Under the pieces are notes generated by a model, which saw only the letters and a program-made list of their open reading frames with translations, ran no database searches and was not told the origin of the DNA. DNA of 64,000 nt from JAGVPT01 sp964439265. Its GTDB lineage: Bacteria > Bacteroidota > Ignavibacteria > UBA10030 > UBA8401. The stretch covers positions 58,659-122,658 of the forward strand of contig CAYTOA010000003.1 of assembly GCA_964439265.1 (NCBI GenBank), read 5' to 3'. The translations under genes and the position numbers were made by a program. Positions 22,291 to 30,875 of this stretch are shown here, piece after piece; the stretch's first letter is position 1; each line of letters opens with the position of its first letter.

Positions 22291-23739
22291 TTATCGGGAC
22301 GACATTTCAATCCTCTTCTTTACCACCTGGAGCGTGTCGCGGTATTTGGAGTCAAGCTTTATCTGATCCTCGACGGACTGGTATGCATGAATGACCGTGC
22401 TGTGATCCCTTCCGCCAAAATGGAGGCCGATCGTTTTCAACGAACAATTCGTCATCTCCTTCGCCAGGTACATTGCAATTTGTCTGGCGTTCACGATCTC
22501 CTGCTTGCGGGTTTTTGCCCGGAGAAGGTCGGGCGGCATGTCGAAAAATTCTGCGACGAGACGCTGGATCTCTTCGACGGAGATCGGCGAGCGCACATCG
22601 CTGACGACCAGGCGAAGCACGTCCCTCGCCAGTTCAAGGTTGAGGTCGCGATTTTCAAGCGACGCCTTGGCCAGCAGGCTGATATAGCACCCCTCGAGCT
22701 CACGGATATTCGATGTTACGTTTGTCGCAATGAAGTCCAAAACCTCAGGAGGAATTTCAATGTTGTCGTCTTCGCATTTCTTGCGAAGGATCGCTGTCCT
22801 TGTTTCGAGGTCGGGAGGCTGAATATCGGCTGTCAGTCCCCATTGAAAACGCGAGATCAGGCGCTCATCCAGCCCTTTCAAATCTTTCGGCGGTTTATCG
22901 GATGAGAGAACGATCTGCTTTCCCATCTGATGAAGGGTGTTAAACGTATGGAAAAAACTGTCCTGTGTTTTTTCTTTTCCTGAAAAGAATTGGATGTCGT
23001 CGACGATCAGCAGATCCATGCTCCGGTAGTAGGTCGAAAACTCCCGCGTCTTATCCGATTGAATGGCGTCGACAAATTCTATAGTAAACTTTTCGCTCGA
23101 GACATAGCAAACGCGGCGAGCCTTTCCGGCTTCGAAGGCGTAGTTACCGATCGCCTGGATCAAATGCGTTTTGCCGAGACCGGTGCCGCCGTAGAGCACC
23201 AATGGATTAAAAGAAGTCCCTCCTGGATTATTTGAAACAGCCGATGCCGCCGCCCGTGCAAGCTGATTGCTGTCCCCCTTGATGAAATTGGTGAACGTGT
23301 ATCGCGGGTTCAAAAATGTCTTTACCGGGGGGAGAATCTCTTCACTTTCAGCAGACGGAAAGGGATGTGCATTGCGCGGACTTTGCACATGAGCGATTTC
23401 GGCGCGTATCGCCGCGGCCGGATGAATCTCGAGGGCAGCTCCGGAATCGTCCGGTGGTACGACAACATAGGTGAGTTTTGCATCCTCACCCAGATACACC
23501 GAAATCGTCTTCTTGATCAGAGTGTAGTAATGTTCCTCGAGCCACTCATAGAAAAACTGACTCGGAACCTGCACCGTCAACTCCCCGTTCTCAAGTTTAG
23601 TTGCTTTCACCGGTTCAAACCAGGTTTTAAAACTTTGATTCGGTACCTGGCTTTGGATAGATGATAGGCATGACGACCAAACGCCGATAGCATCATGCTT
23701 TGCAACGGATGATTCTACGATTTCAAGCTGATTTTCCAT
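22291..23739 (-). CDS. dnaA: chromosomal replication initiator DnaA
   Basis: A 482-residue protein with all four DnaA domains: an N-terminal oligomerisation domain (1-85), a variable linker (about 90-145), an AAA+ ATPase with Walker A GGTGLGKT (184-191) and Walker B IVDDIQFF (D247, D248), and a C-terminal helix-turn-helix with the DnaA signature GGRDHSTVIHA that reads DnaA boxes. It melts oriC and loads DnaB. It is divergent from rpmH across a 469-base spacer with seven DnaA boxes, where it probably also represses itself. Confidence 0.97.
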   Translation of the reverse strand: MENQLEIVESSVAKHDAIGVWSSCLSSIQSQVPNQSFKTWFEPVKATKLENGELTVQVPSQFFYEWLEEHYYTLIKKTISVYLGEDAKLTYVVVPPDDSGAALEIHPAAAIRAEIAHVQSPRNAHPFPSAESEEILPPVKTFLNPRYTFTNFIKGDSNQLARAAASAVSNNPGGTSFNPLVLYGGTGLGKTHLIQAIGNYAFEAGKARRVCYVSSEKFTIEFVDAIQSDKTREFSTYYRSMDLLIVDDIQFFSGKEKTQDSFFHTFNTLHQMGKQIVLSSDKPPKDLKGLDERLISRFQWGLTADIQPPDLETRTAILRKKCEDDNIEIPPEVLDFIATNVTSNIRELEGCYISLLAKASLENRDLNLELARDVLRLVVSDVRSPISVEEIQRLVAEFFDMPPDLLRAKTRKQEIVNARQIAMYLAKEMTNCSLKTIGLHFGGRDHSTVIHAYQSVEDQIKLDSKYRDTLQVVKKRIEMSSR

Positions 23740-24146
23740 AAAAACTCACGCGCGAAAAGAATTATCAACAGCGATAGCGAAGTTATTAACAAACTTATCA
23801 ACACACGGACGATTGCAATTATAGCAGGTTATGCAATTCAAAAAATTATACACATGAAGCAACAACTCGCAAAACATTGATAAACAAGGACTCAAATTAC
23901 TTGTGTACCACTTATCAACAATTGCACGACAGCCAGTTCTGCACAATAAAATCAAGCCCTCGCGGGATTGTTTGACGCGAAAAAGTTATCAACACCTTAT
24001 TCACAGTAAAACGCTGTCTCATTGCGCTATGAATTATACAGTACGAAGCTTACCCTTGTCAAGCAATATTTTTCATTGGCAAATAGTTCTTGTTTATCTG
24101 TCACATTTTTCATACTTTGCTAATACGTTAATTGCTAAGTTTGCAT
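23740..24146. other. probable oriC with seven DnaA boxes
   Basis: The dnaA-rpmH spacer is A/T-rich and carries seven boxes of the form TTAT-n-(C/A)ACA, all on the plus strand: TTATCAACA at 23762, TTATTAACA at 23783, TTATCAACA at 23795, TTATACACA at 23846, TTATCAACA at 23912, TTATCAACA at 23986 and TTATTCACA at 23997. Two match the TTATnCACA consensus exactly; TTATCAACA may be a lineage variant. A/T-rich sequence around 24030-24140 could be the unwinding element. The position between dnaA and rpmH is the classic one for bacterial origins. Confidence 0.75.
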
Positions 24147-24182
24147 AAAAAGGATTGTCTCGGAGAGAGGCAACCCTTTTTT
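24147..24182 (+). promoter_or_regulatory. terminator-like hairpin in the rpmH leader
   Basis: AAAAAGGATTGTCTC (24147-24161) pairs imperfectly with GAGGCAACCCTTTTTT (24167-24182) around a short GGAGA loop and ends in six T. Because no plus-strand gene lies upstream, this looks like a leader attenuator rather than the terminator of another gene. It sits about 15 bases before the rpmH ribosome-binding site. Confidence 0.5.
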
Positions 24183-24208
24183 GTTTGGAAAGTACTCGGA
24201 GATTATTG

Positions 24209-24355
24209 ATGAAACGCACATACCAGCCCCATCAACGCAAACGCAAAAACACTCATGGCTTTCGAGAGCGAATGTCCACCAAGAACGGCCGGAAGGTTCT
24301 TTCACGCCGGCGCGCAAAAGGCCGGCACAAGCTTACCGTCAGCGACGAGCGTTAA
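24209..24355 (+). CDS. rpmH: 50S ribosomal protein L34
   Basis: A 48-residue protein, MKRTYQPHQRKRKNTHGF followed by ERMSTKNGRKVLSRRRAKGR, an unmistakable L34. It is very basic and binds 23S rRNA. The ATG at 24209 is preceded by CGGAGAT; a longer frame with 18 extra codons is not needed. It is first in the rpmH-rnpA-yidD-yidC run. Confidence 0.97.
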   Translation: MKRTYQPHQRKRKNTHGFRERMSTKNGRKVLSRRRAKGRHKLTVSDER

Positions 24356-24404
24356 ACCCTGAACAACCCCGCAGCCTCGAAGATAAGCGGTAAAGGTTGA
24401 ATGT

Positions 24405-24812
24405 GTGCAGCACACACTTCGCAAATCAGAAATCCTTCGCGGTTATTCCGTTTTCTCCGACATTCTGAAAAATGGAGAATCCATCCATAGCTCGGCGCTC
24501 CAATGCTACGTCAAAAAGAAGGAGAGAGAAAAAAATACGCCCGCGGTGTGCGTTGGATTTGCCGTCCCGCGAAGAGGTGTTTCCCTTGCCGTAGACAGGA
24601 ACAAGGTCAAGCGGCTGCTGAGAGAAGCCTTCCGGGCCAACAAGGAGCGGCTGTATGAAGCGGCGGACAAAACGAATGTGCAGCTGGCTCTGATATTCAT
24701 CTTCCGGAATGGCAGGCGCGCCGATGTACGGCGGTTGCGTTATGCGAGCATCGAACGCGATGTGAAGGATGTGATGTCAAAGATTGTTTCCATGATTATG
24801 AGGCTTCAATGA
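24405..24812 (+). CDS. rnpA: ribonuclease P protein component
   Basis: A 135-residue basic protein that assists the RNase P RNA in removing tRNA 5' leaders. The motif RNKVKRLLREAFR (about 65-77) is the conserved RNR core, and FAVPRRGVSLAVDRN precedes it. The start codon is GTG at 24405 with an AAAGG upstream. It overlaps yidD by 4 bases (ATGA). Confidence 0.93.
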   Translation: MQHTLRKSEILRGYSVFSDILKNGESIHSSALQCYVKKKEREKNTPAVCVGFAVPRRGVSLAVDRNKVKRLLREAFRANKERLYEAADKTNVQLALIFIFRNGRRADVRRLRYASIERDVKDVMSKIVSMIMRLQ

Positions 24813-25021
24813 CACGGATATTTGTCGGCGTTATCCGTCTCTATCAAATACTAGTATCCCCCCTTCTTCCCCCAAACTCATGCAGGTTCTATCCTTCGTG
24901 CTCGCACTATTCAATCGATGCGTTTGAAAAGTACGGCCCATGGAAAGGGCTTTGGTTGACGCTCCTGCGCATCGGGAAATGCCACCCATGGCACGAAGGC
25001 GGTTACGACCCGGTACGATAG
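24809..25021 (+). CDS. yidD: membrane protein insertion efficiency factor YidD
   Basis: A 70-residue protein with the family pattern YQILVSPLLPPNSCRFYPSC (12-31), then CSHYSIDAFEKYG and GKCHPWHEGGYDPV. YidD is a small amphipathic protein that helps YidC insert membrane proteins. It is coupled to rnpA by a 4-base overlap and lies 39 bases before yidC. Confidence 0.95.
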   Translation: MTRIFVGVIRLYQILVSPLLPPNSCRFYPSCSHYSIDAFEKYGPWKGLWLTLLRIGKCHPWHEGGYDPVR

Positions 25022-25060
25022 GAAGAATTTCAGTTAATCTTGAATTGGAGTACGATGTAA

Positions 25061-26866
25061 ATGGACAGACAAACAGTGCTCGGCTTTATTCTCATCGCCA
25101 TCGTTCTGATGGTGTGGATGTGGTGGAGCTCCCCCCGTCCCTCACAGCAAGTCCTGAACGGCAAACAAATCGAAGAGCTGAAAAAAGATTCTGCGCTCGC
25201 GGCGAAGCCGGTACCGGAAAAGGCGCCCGTTGAGATCAAAACGGAGCAGCGGGTATTCTCGGCAAAAGACTCTCTCGGTAAATATTTTTCTCCCGCAGCG
25301 GTCGGAAGCGAACGTATTGTCACCGTCGAAACTGATCTCTACACGGCCGAGATCTCGACGAAGGGCGCCGTTATAAAGAAATTCCAGCTGAAGAACTATA
25401 AGACGTGGGACCAGTACCCGGTTCAGCTCGTCGAGAATACTTCCGGCGGGGATTTCAGCCTCCTTTTCACATCGACAGAGGGGAAACTGATCAACACCAA
25501 AGGCTTGTTCTTTGATGCGGTCCTTCCTCCTTCGGGCAAAATTCGTTTGACCGGAAACGGGGAGTACTCGATCGATTTTGTCCTCACAGCTGGAACCGGG
25601 CGGGTCGTTAAGACACTCCGCTTCAAAAATGATTCGTACGGACTGGATGTCGGCGTGAAGCTCCTCGGCATGCAGGAGATCATCGCAAACTACGAGTACC
25701 AGGTGATCTGGGAGAGCGGGGTCCGGTACGTCGAGCACAACAGCGTCGACGAATCGCGCCAGGCGGAAGCGTTCTCGTACGCCGGCGGCGAGGTCGCAAC
25801 GGTGGATGCCGCGAAACCGGGCGAGAATCCGATCTCTAATACCAACGGCTCTACGGAATGGGTTGCAACGCGGAATAAATATTTTGCGGTAGTACTGATC
25901 TCGGACGACAAGAAAGCGGACGGCGCATACCTTGAGGGGAGGTGCGAAGCTGCGCCGGACCACGGGCTCGTTGAGCATTACTCCATCGGATTAAAACTTC
26001 CTTTCAAGAACATGGATGAGGAGGTTTCGCACTTCACACTTTTTGTGGGGCCTCTCGATTACGACATTATTAAGAGCTACGGCCACGACCTGAATCACAT
26101 TATGAGCCTTGGCTGGTCGTGGATCAGACCGATCACCGTGTACCTGTTTATTCCGCTGTTTAATTTCCTGCGCATTTTCATTTCCAACTATGGCATCATC
26201 ATTATTCTCTTCTCCATCATCGTGAAAGTTGCGCTCCATCCGCTCACGCGAAGCAGCATGAAGTCGATGAAGAGGATGCAGGCATTGCAGCCCTTGATGG
26301 AAGAGATTCGGACGAAGTATAAGGACGATCCGAACCAGATGAACATGCAGATCATGAAGCTCTACAAGGACTACGGCGTCAATCCCGCCGGGGGATGCCT
26401 GCCGATGCTCCTGCAGCTTCCGATATTGTATGCTCTCTATGCGCTCTTCTCGAATTCGATCCAGCTGCGGCAGGCCAACTTTGTCTGGTGGATAAAAGAC
26501 CTCTCGGTGCCCGATGTGATCGTGGACCTGCCGTTTACGCTCCCCTTCCTCGGAGTTCACAACATCAGCGGCCTTGCACTGATGATGGGGATAACGATGT
26601 TCATCCAACAAAAGATGACGGTGAACGACCCGCGCCAAAAGGCGATGGTATGGATGATGCCGGTCATGATGACGCTGTTGTTCAACAACCTGCCGTCGGG
26701 CTTGAACCTCTATTATTTTGTTTTCAACCTTCTCGCAATAGGACAGCAGGTGTTCGTGAACAAGCAGCATGACAATACCCCGCTTCAGAAAGTCTCGGAA
26801 AAAAAGAGGTCGGGGGGGATCATGAATAGGCTGGCAAAGAATTTGCCGAAACCGCCGAGCCGATAA
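25061..26866 (+). CDS. yidC: membrane protein insertase YidC
   Basis: A 601-residue insertase with an N-terminal membrane anchor (residues 5-23, LGFILIAIVLMVWMWW), a large periplasmic beta-sandwich domain (about 55-340) as in Gram-negative YidC, and the conserved C-terminal five-helix core starting near 360 (IRPITVYLFIPLFNFL), with the hydrophilic hairpin MKSMKRMQALQPLMEEIR and NPAGGCLPMLLQLPIL. A basic tail (KKRSGGIMNRLAKNLPK) could contact ribosomes. It follows yidD and is closed by a strong terminator at 26901-26946. Confidence 0.96.
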   Translation: MDRQTVLGFILIAIVLMVWMWWSSPRPSQQVLNGKQIEELKKDSALAAKPVPEKAPVEIKTEQRVFSAKDSLGKYFSPAAVGSERIVTVETDLYTAEISTKGAVIKKFQLKNYKTWDQYPVQLVENTSGGDFSLLFTSTEGKLINTKGLFFDAVLPPSGKIRLTGNGEYSIDFVLTAGTGRVVKTLRFKNDSYGLDVGVKLLGMQEIIANYEYQVIWESGVRYVEHNSVDESRQAEAFSYAGGEVATVDAAKPGENPISNTNGSTEWVATRNKYFAVVLISDDKKADGAYLEGRCEAAPDHGLVEHYSIGLKLPFKNMDEEVSHFTLFVGPLDYDIIKSYGHDLNHIMSLGWSWIRPITVYLFIPLFNFLRIFISNYGIIIILFSIIVKVALHPLTRSSMKSMKRMQALQPLMEEIRTKYKDDPNQMNMQIMKLYKDYGVNPAGGCLPMLLQLPILYALYALFSNSIQLRQANFVWWIKDLSVPDVIVDLPFTLPFLGVHNISGLALMMGITMFIQQKMTVNDPRQKAMVWMMPVMMTLLFNNLPSGLNLYYFVFNLLAIGQQVFVNKQHDNTPLQKVSEKKRSGGIMNRLAKNLPKPPSR

Positions 26867-26900
26867 GGCATACTCGAATCTATTAGCGCGTAGTGTTCAA

Positions 26901-26946
26901 TACAACAGAAAGAGGGTTCAATGATATGAACCCTCTTTCTGTTGTA
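26901..26946. terminator. bidirectional terminator
   Basis: A perfect 20-pair inverted repeat (26901-26920 and 26927-26946) with a 6-base ATGATA loop, inner arms AGAGGGTTCA / TGAACCCTCT. It lies between the convergent genes yidC and 26967 and probably serves both. Confidence 0.75.
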
Positions 26947-26966
26947 GAGAAGATTATTTCCAGCGG

Positions 26967-27734
26967 CTACTTTGCTTTCGCCTCTTTCCGTTTTTGCATC
27001 TCTTCTCCGATCCATCCGCCGACAAATGAAAGAATGAAGCCCCCGATGAGACCAATAACGAGGTACTGCGTATCAAGCATCGCCCCAAAACCGAAATAAA
27101 TAAAGAGAAAATTAAGAACAACGCCAAGCGCTCCCGCAAGAGCCGCCTCTTTAATGGTCACGCCCGGAGACTTATAGCCGACAATAATCCCGGCGATGAT
27201 AAAACTCGCGCCGAGCGAGATCAGTATGCCCGCAACTCCGAATCGCAGCAAGGCGAATAAACCGTAGACGAAAATGTTGTTGAGAATAAACCCGATAACC
27301 GTACCGGTAATGACCCATGCCCACTCCAGACCCGCGATCGTTTTGTTCTCGGCTGACCGCTCTTGGGAACCTTGCAGTTCTTCGCCCACCCAGCCCCCGA
27401 GGAGCGCTAAGAGGAACGCAATGAACGGCGCGACGATCAATTGTCCTTCGGGCGGATTGTAATCGAACACGTAATGGAGGATCGCCATGGTGATGATGAT
27501 TGCAAATACCCCGCCGATGGCGGGCTCTTTGATTGTGTAACCAGGCGACTTGTATCCAATGATGATTCCCATGATCACGTAAGAGAGCAGACCGATGAAG
27601 AGAGGGATGTAGAAGGAGTTGAAGGTGTCGGACATGATCTGGAACAGCAGCGTTGTAAGCACAACGCCGATGACCGTCCCGATGCCGATCCACTGCCACT
27701 GCAAGCCAGTATTTTCTTTAGAGTCCGTTGCCAT
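26967..27734 (-). CDS. internally duplicated membrane protein
   Basis: A 255-residue protein of about eight membrane segments made of two homologous halves. YKSPGYTIKEPA (61-72) recurs as YKSPGVTIKEAA (187-198) and GGWVGEELQ (113-121) as GGWIGEEMQ (239-247), both 126 residues apart. Each half looks like a four-helix unit, with an acidic linker between (QGSQERSAENK). I do not recognise a characterised family; DUF-type membrane proteins of this pattern exist in several phyla. It has a sigma70-like promoter (27755-27783), a GGAGG ribosome-binding site, and stands alone between yidC and the NagX-like gene. Confidence 0.8.
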   Translation of the reverse strand: MATDSKENTGLQWQWIGIGTVIGVVLTTLLFQIMSDTFNSFYIPLFIGLLSYVIMGIIIGYKSPGYTIKEPAIGGVFAIIITMAILHYVFDYNPPEGQLIVAPFIAFLLALLGGWVGEELQGSQERSAENKTIAGLEWAWVITGTVIGFILNNIFVYGLFALLRFGVAGILISLGASFIIAGIIVGYKSPGVTIKEAALAGALGVVLNFLFIYFGFGAMLDTQYLVIGLIGGFILSFVGGWIGEEMQKRKEAKAK

Positions 27735-27754
27735 ATATTCCTCCGTAACGCCGA

Positions 27755-27783
27755 ATAATAATCAGATTGACAAAAAACGTCAA
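27755..27783 (-). promoter_or_regulatory. sigma70-like promoter
   Basis: On the minus strand TTGACG (27783-27778), 17 bases, then TATTAT (27760-27755), just upstream of the gene at 26967-27734. TTGAC and GTCAA also form a small inverted repeat over the -35 region. Confidence 0.55.
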
Positions 27784-27842
27784 GAGCATTGTAAAAAGTT
27801 CTTCATTTTAATTCTCAAAGTCAAGACGATGAAATACCGAGG

Positions 27843-27908
27843 AGCTTTCGGATACCTTCGCGACCCTGGCTAATATTTTACGTTTTCCCGGATAGGTATC
27901 CGAAAGCT
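27843..27908. repeat. palindromic intergenic element, copy 2
   Basis: Arms AGCTTTCGGATACC (27843-27856) and GGTATCCGAAAGCT (27895-27908) are perfect inverted repeats around a 38-base spacer. The arms match copy 1 at 9869-9947 at 12 of 14 positions, and both differences are compensated in the partner arm. It ends 11 bases before the stop of the NagX-like gene. Confidence 0.65.
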
Positions 27909-27919
27909 GATAAAATGAG

Positions 27920-29050
27920 TTACACCCGCAAGAACAATTTGCGCTTCCACAGGATCCATGCGATAAAGAATATGAACAGCAGGTACGAAACTGCAAAGAT
28001 CAGCGAGGCATTGACGGGGCTTGCAAGAGGAGCAAAAACATTTTTGAAAATGGTTTCCTGCAGCGAAAGCTCAGAACCGTCCGGCTGTTTGAACACGATC
28101 ACGGAATCGTAGAGCTTGCCAAACCACTCCGAAAAGACGTACACCGCAATGGCGTTCATTCCAAAAATTATGAACGGTTTTGCCCAGTGCGAATGTCCCT
28201 TGACGTCGATGAGCCAGTAGAACGTTGAGAAGCAGATGAGCGCCCATCCCGCCATGAAGAGGCTGTACGATGACGTCCAGATGCTCTTGTTGATCGGCAT
28301 CCACATGTCGAGCGTTGCGCCGGCAAGGAGAAGAAGATTTCCTGCAACGAACATCCAAGCGGTTTTCTCCTCCTTTGAATGCTGCGTGCGAAGATAACGC
28401 CCCGTCAGCACGCCGAAGATCGCAGTAGCGATCGCCGGCAGCGTGCTCACGATCCCTTCCGGGTCCCATGTCTTCGTTTGGTACCACATGTGCCCGGAGA
28501 GGATGAGCGAGTCGACGTAGGCCGAAAGATTTTTTCCCCGTTCCAAAACGCCGGCACCAAGACCGGGAACGGGAACGAGCTTCATCAAAAGCCAGTACGA
28601 TACGAGAAGCCCCGCCAGCCAGCATACCTGAACGCGGACACTTTTTGTGTAAAGAACGAGAAGCGACGCTGCGAAATAGCACACCGCAATTCGGGGGAGG
28701 ACCCCCATAATTCGAATTGTGGAGAGGTTGAAATAGGGAAAGCCGGCTAGAAATAACCCAAGCCCGAAAATAATTAATGATCGCCTCGTGATTTGCAGGA
28801 AAAGCATCCGTTTTGTGCCGCCGCTCTCCTGGCGGCGGCCGAGCGACATTGTAATAGCAACGCCGACGATCCACAAAAAGAACGGAAAGATCATATCAGT
28901 GAACGTCCAGCCATTCCACGGCGAATGTTCCAGCTGCGGATAGATTGCACCCCATGTGCCCGGATTATTGACAAGGATCATTCCGGCGATCGTGGCGCCG
29001 CGGAAAGCGTCGAGGGACACAACCCGTTGTTGCTGTTGGACAGTCGTCAT
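27920..29050 (-). CDS. NagX/HGSNAT-like membrane acyltransferase (DUF5009)
   Basis: A 376-residue polytopic membrane protein with about ten hydrophobic segments. The N-terminus SLDAFRGATIAGMILVNNPG and the segment WTFTDMIFPFFLWIVGVAI match the heparan-alpha-glucosaminide N-acetyltransferase/NagX group, which transfers acetyl across the membrane to glucosamine-type sugars. It starts 23 bases after the GH13 gene and is probably cotranscribed with it, so a role in glycan uptake or modification is likely. The true acyl acceptor is unknown. Confidence 0.85.
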   Translation of the reverse strand: MTTVQQQQRVVSLDAFRGATIAGMILVNNPGTWGAIYPQLEHSPWNGWTFTDMIFPFFLWIVGVAITMSLGRRQESGGTKRMLFLQITRRSLIIFGLGLFLAGFPYFNLSTIRIMGVLPRIAVCYFAASLLVLYTKSVRVQVCWLAGLLVSYWLLMKLVPVPGLGAGVLERGKNLSAYVDSLILSGHMWYQTKTWDPEGIVSTLPAIATAIFGVLTGRYLRTQHSKEEKTAWMFVAGNLLLLAGATLDMWMPINKSIWTSSYSLFMAGWALICFSTFYWLIDVKGHSHWAKPFIIFGMNAIAVYVFSEWFGKLYDSVIVFKQPDGSELSLQETIFKNVFAPLASPVNASLIFAVSYLLFIFFIAWILWKRKLFLRV

Positions 29051-29073
29051 TGCGCACCCTTAGTGTGAAACTT

Positions 29074-30474
29074 CTATTTAATCAGGAGGAGACGAAACCC
29101 CATCGAGGGAATTTTCAGAGAAATCTGTTTTGATACAGGTATAGGAACTGTCGACGCTTTCTTGGTGAAGGCATCGGCAAGTGTGATCTGGCCGTCCGCC
29201 GCGAGTTCGGGAGATGAAAGGTCGATCGAGCCGCTGAATGCCTTCGCGCCGACATTGAGCACAACAAGAAATTTGCTCGCATCCGCGACGCGTGCAAATG
29301 CGTAAACGCGGCGGGGGTTTGATGTGGGGATGCGGATCATCGCACCATCAGAAAACGCCGGTTCGATCTTTCGAAGTTCGAAAAGAGCAGTGTAGAGTTT
29401 CCGGAACTCACTCCCGCCTTTCCAATCGATGGGAATTTTTTCAAACAACTTAAGCTTTTTTGAACTCCCAACTTCCTGCCCGTTATAGAGCAAGGGAATC
29501 CCGGGCAGGGTGTTGACGATGATCGCCGCAAGCTTGGCCCCTTTGATGCCGAATTTTTTCACATCGGGAGCGTCCCATGCGTTTTCGTCATGGTTCGAAC
29601 TGAACCGCATGCGCAGAGAACCTTCCGGGTATGCGCCCTTCTCGATACTTAGGACCGTATCGAGGGCAAGGACAGATTTCTTTCCCTTTATAATAGGGGC
29701 CAGGATGCCGTACGTATTCCAGCCGTATGAGGCGTCGAACGCCTTGAGATGATGCGGCGGATATGCTCCCTCTGCCAACATCATCACCGGCTTAATGCTG
29801 TCAAGAGCCGCTCGCGCATCCTCCCAGAAATCCAGCGGAACAAGTTCAGCAACGTCGCAGCGGAATCCGTCCACGCCGACGTCGCGGACCCAGTATTTCA
29901 TCATCTCGATCATATAACGGCGCAGGCCCGGCTGCGAGTAGTTAAGGTCGGCGACATCGGTCCAATCAGGGTTCGGCGATACGATCTTGCCGGCGCTGTC
30001 TTTTGTAAACCAGTCAGGGTGCTCTTTGATAAGTTTGCTGTCCCAGGCAGTGTGGTTGGCAACGAGGTCAATAATGAGATGAAAGCCGAGCTTGTGGGCG
30101 CTGTTGAGCAGGCGTTGAAAATCGTCTATAGTTCCGAATTCCGGATTGACAGCGTAATAATCCTGAACCGCGTACTGGCTTCCGAGCGGCCCCTTGCGAT
30201 TCAGCACACCGACGGGATGGATGGGCATGATCCAGAGAATGGTTGCGCCGAGTTTTTTCAACTCGGGAAGCCGCTGTTCAACCCCGGCAAAATTCCCTGC
30301 GTTAGAAAACGACCGGGTATTCACTTCATAAATAATACCGCGGCGGACCCAATCTTCCGAATGCCGCGCGCGACGGGCGGAAAGATTCCGGGTGCGTAGT
30401 GAATCGGATATTTGAGCGTATGACAATGAAGGAATTCCGATGAGAATTAAAAAGAAGAAAAGGAGTCGATTCAT
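29074..30474 (-). CDS. secreted GH13 alpha-amylase family enzyme
   Basis: A 466-residue exported glycosidase. A signal peptide (1-20, ending SLSYA) is followed by a (beta/alpha)8 barrel with DLVANHT (region I, 136-142), GFRCD with nucleophile D207 (region II), the acid/base E235 in MLAEGAYP (region III) and NHDEN with D296 (region IV), then an all-beta C-terminal domain. All catalytic residues are present, so it should cut or rearrange alpha-glucans in the periplasm or outside the cell. There is no type IX sorting domain. It is first in a two-gene unit with the NagX-like gene. Confidence 0.92.
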   Translation of the reverse strand: MNRLLFFFLILIGIPSLSYAQISDSLRTRNLSARRARHSEDWVRRGIIYEVNTRSFSNAGNFAGVEQRLPELKKLGATILWIMPIHPVGVLNRKGPLGSQYAVQDYYAVNPEFGTIDDFQRLLNSAHKLGFHLIIDLVANHTAWDSKLIKEHPDWFTKDSAGKIVSPNPDWTDVADLNYSQPGLRRYMIEMMKYWVRDVGVDGFRCDVAELVPLDFWEDARAALDSIKPVMMLAEGAYPPHHLKAFDASYGWNTYGILAPIIKGKKSVLALDTVLSIEKGAYPEGSLRMRFSSNHDENAWDAPDVKKFGIKGAKLAAIIVNTLPGIPLLYNGQEVGSSKKLKLFEKIPIDWKGGSEFRKLYTALFELRKIEPAFSDGAMIRIPTSNPRRVYAFARVADASKFLVVLNVGAKAFSGSIDLSSPELAADGQITLADAFTKKASTVPIPVSKQISLKIPSMGFRLLLIK

Positions 30475-30684
30475 AGTTCGAGGAGAAGAAGGTTGCCTGG
30501 GCCGTTACACAACGCCCGAAAAGTAGCGAAAGTCCGAGAAGGATGCAAACGAAAGAACGAATTATCGGCTGGCCGTTGATTAAGGAATACAAACTGCCCG
30601 GCATTACCTTGATACTCTATGTGCAAATTTTTACTTTGTGAAGCCGCGAGTATTTTAAAAATAGACTTTATCGTTCTTGAATTT

Positions 30685-30875
30685 ATGCGAATTGCAATGT
30701 TACTATGTGCCGCCCTTTTTTGTATGGGATTTCTTTCATGCGGATCAAACGGCAAATCGGGTTCATCCCCGCAAATTATCGAGCCGAAGCTGTCATCGAT
30801 CCAAAAGGAAATTTTTGATGAAAGCTGCAACGCACCGTCGTGCCATGGAAGCGGAAAGAAAGGCAGCCTCAGCCT
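30685..30875 (+). CDS. cytochrome c-like lipoprotein, truncated by a gap
   Basis: The first 63 codons of a gene that runs into the N gap. MRIAMLLCAALFCMGFLSC is a lipoprotein signal peptide with a lipobox cysteine at residue 19. Residues about 44-55 read EIFDESCNAPSCHG, a C-x4-CH variant of a heme-binding motif seen in large secreted c-type proteins of Bacteroidota and relatives. I chose the ATG at 30685 because it begins the signal peptide; an upstream in-frame ATG would place 22 unrelated residues in front. Function unknown beyond probable heme binding. Confidence 0.6.

Noticed and set aside
29074..30474. GH13 and NagX-like pair as a SusC/SusD-type utilisation locus
   Set aside because: No SusC/SusD homologues, regulators or further glycosidases adjoin it, so only a two-gene unit can be supported.
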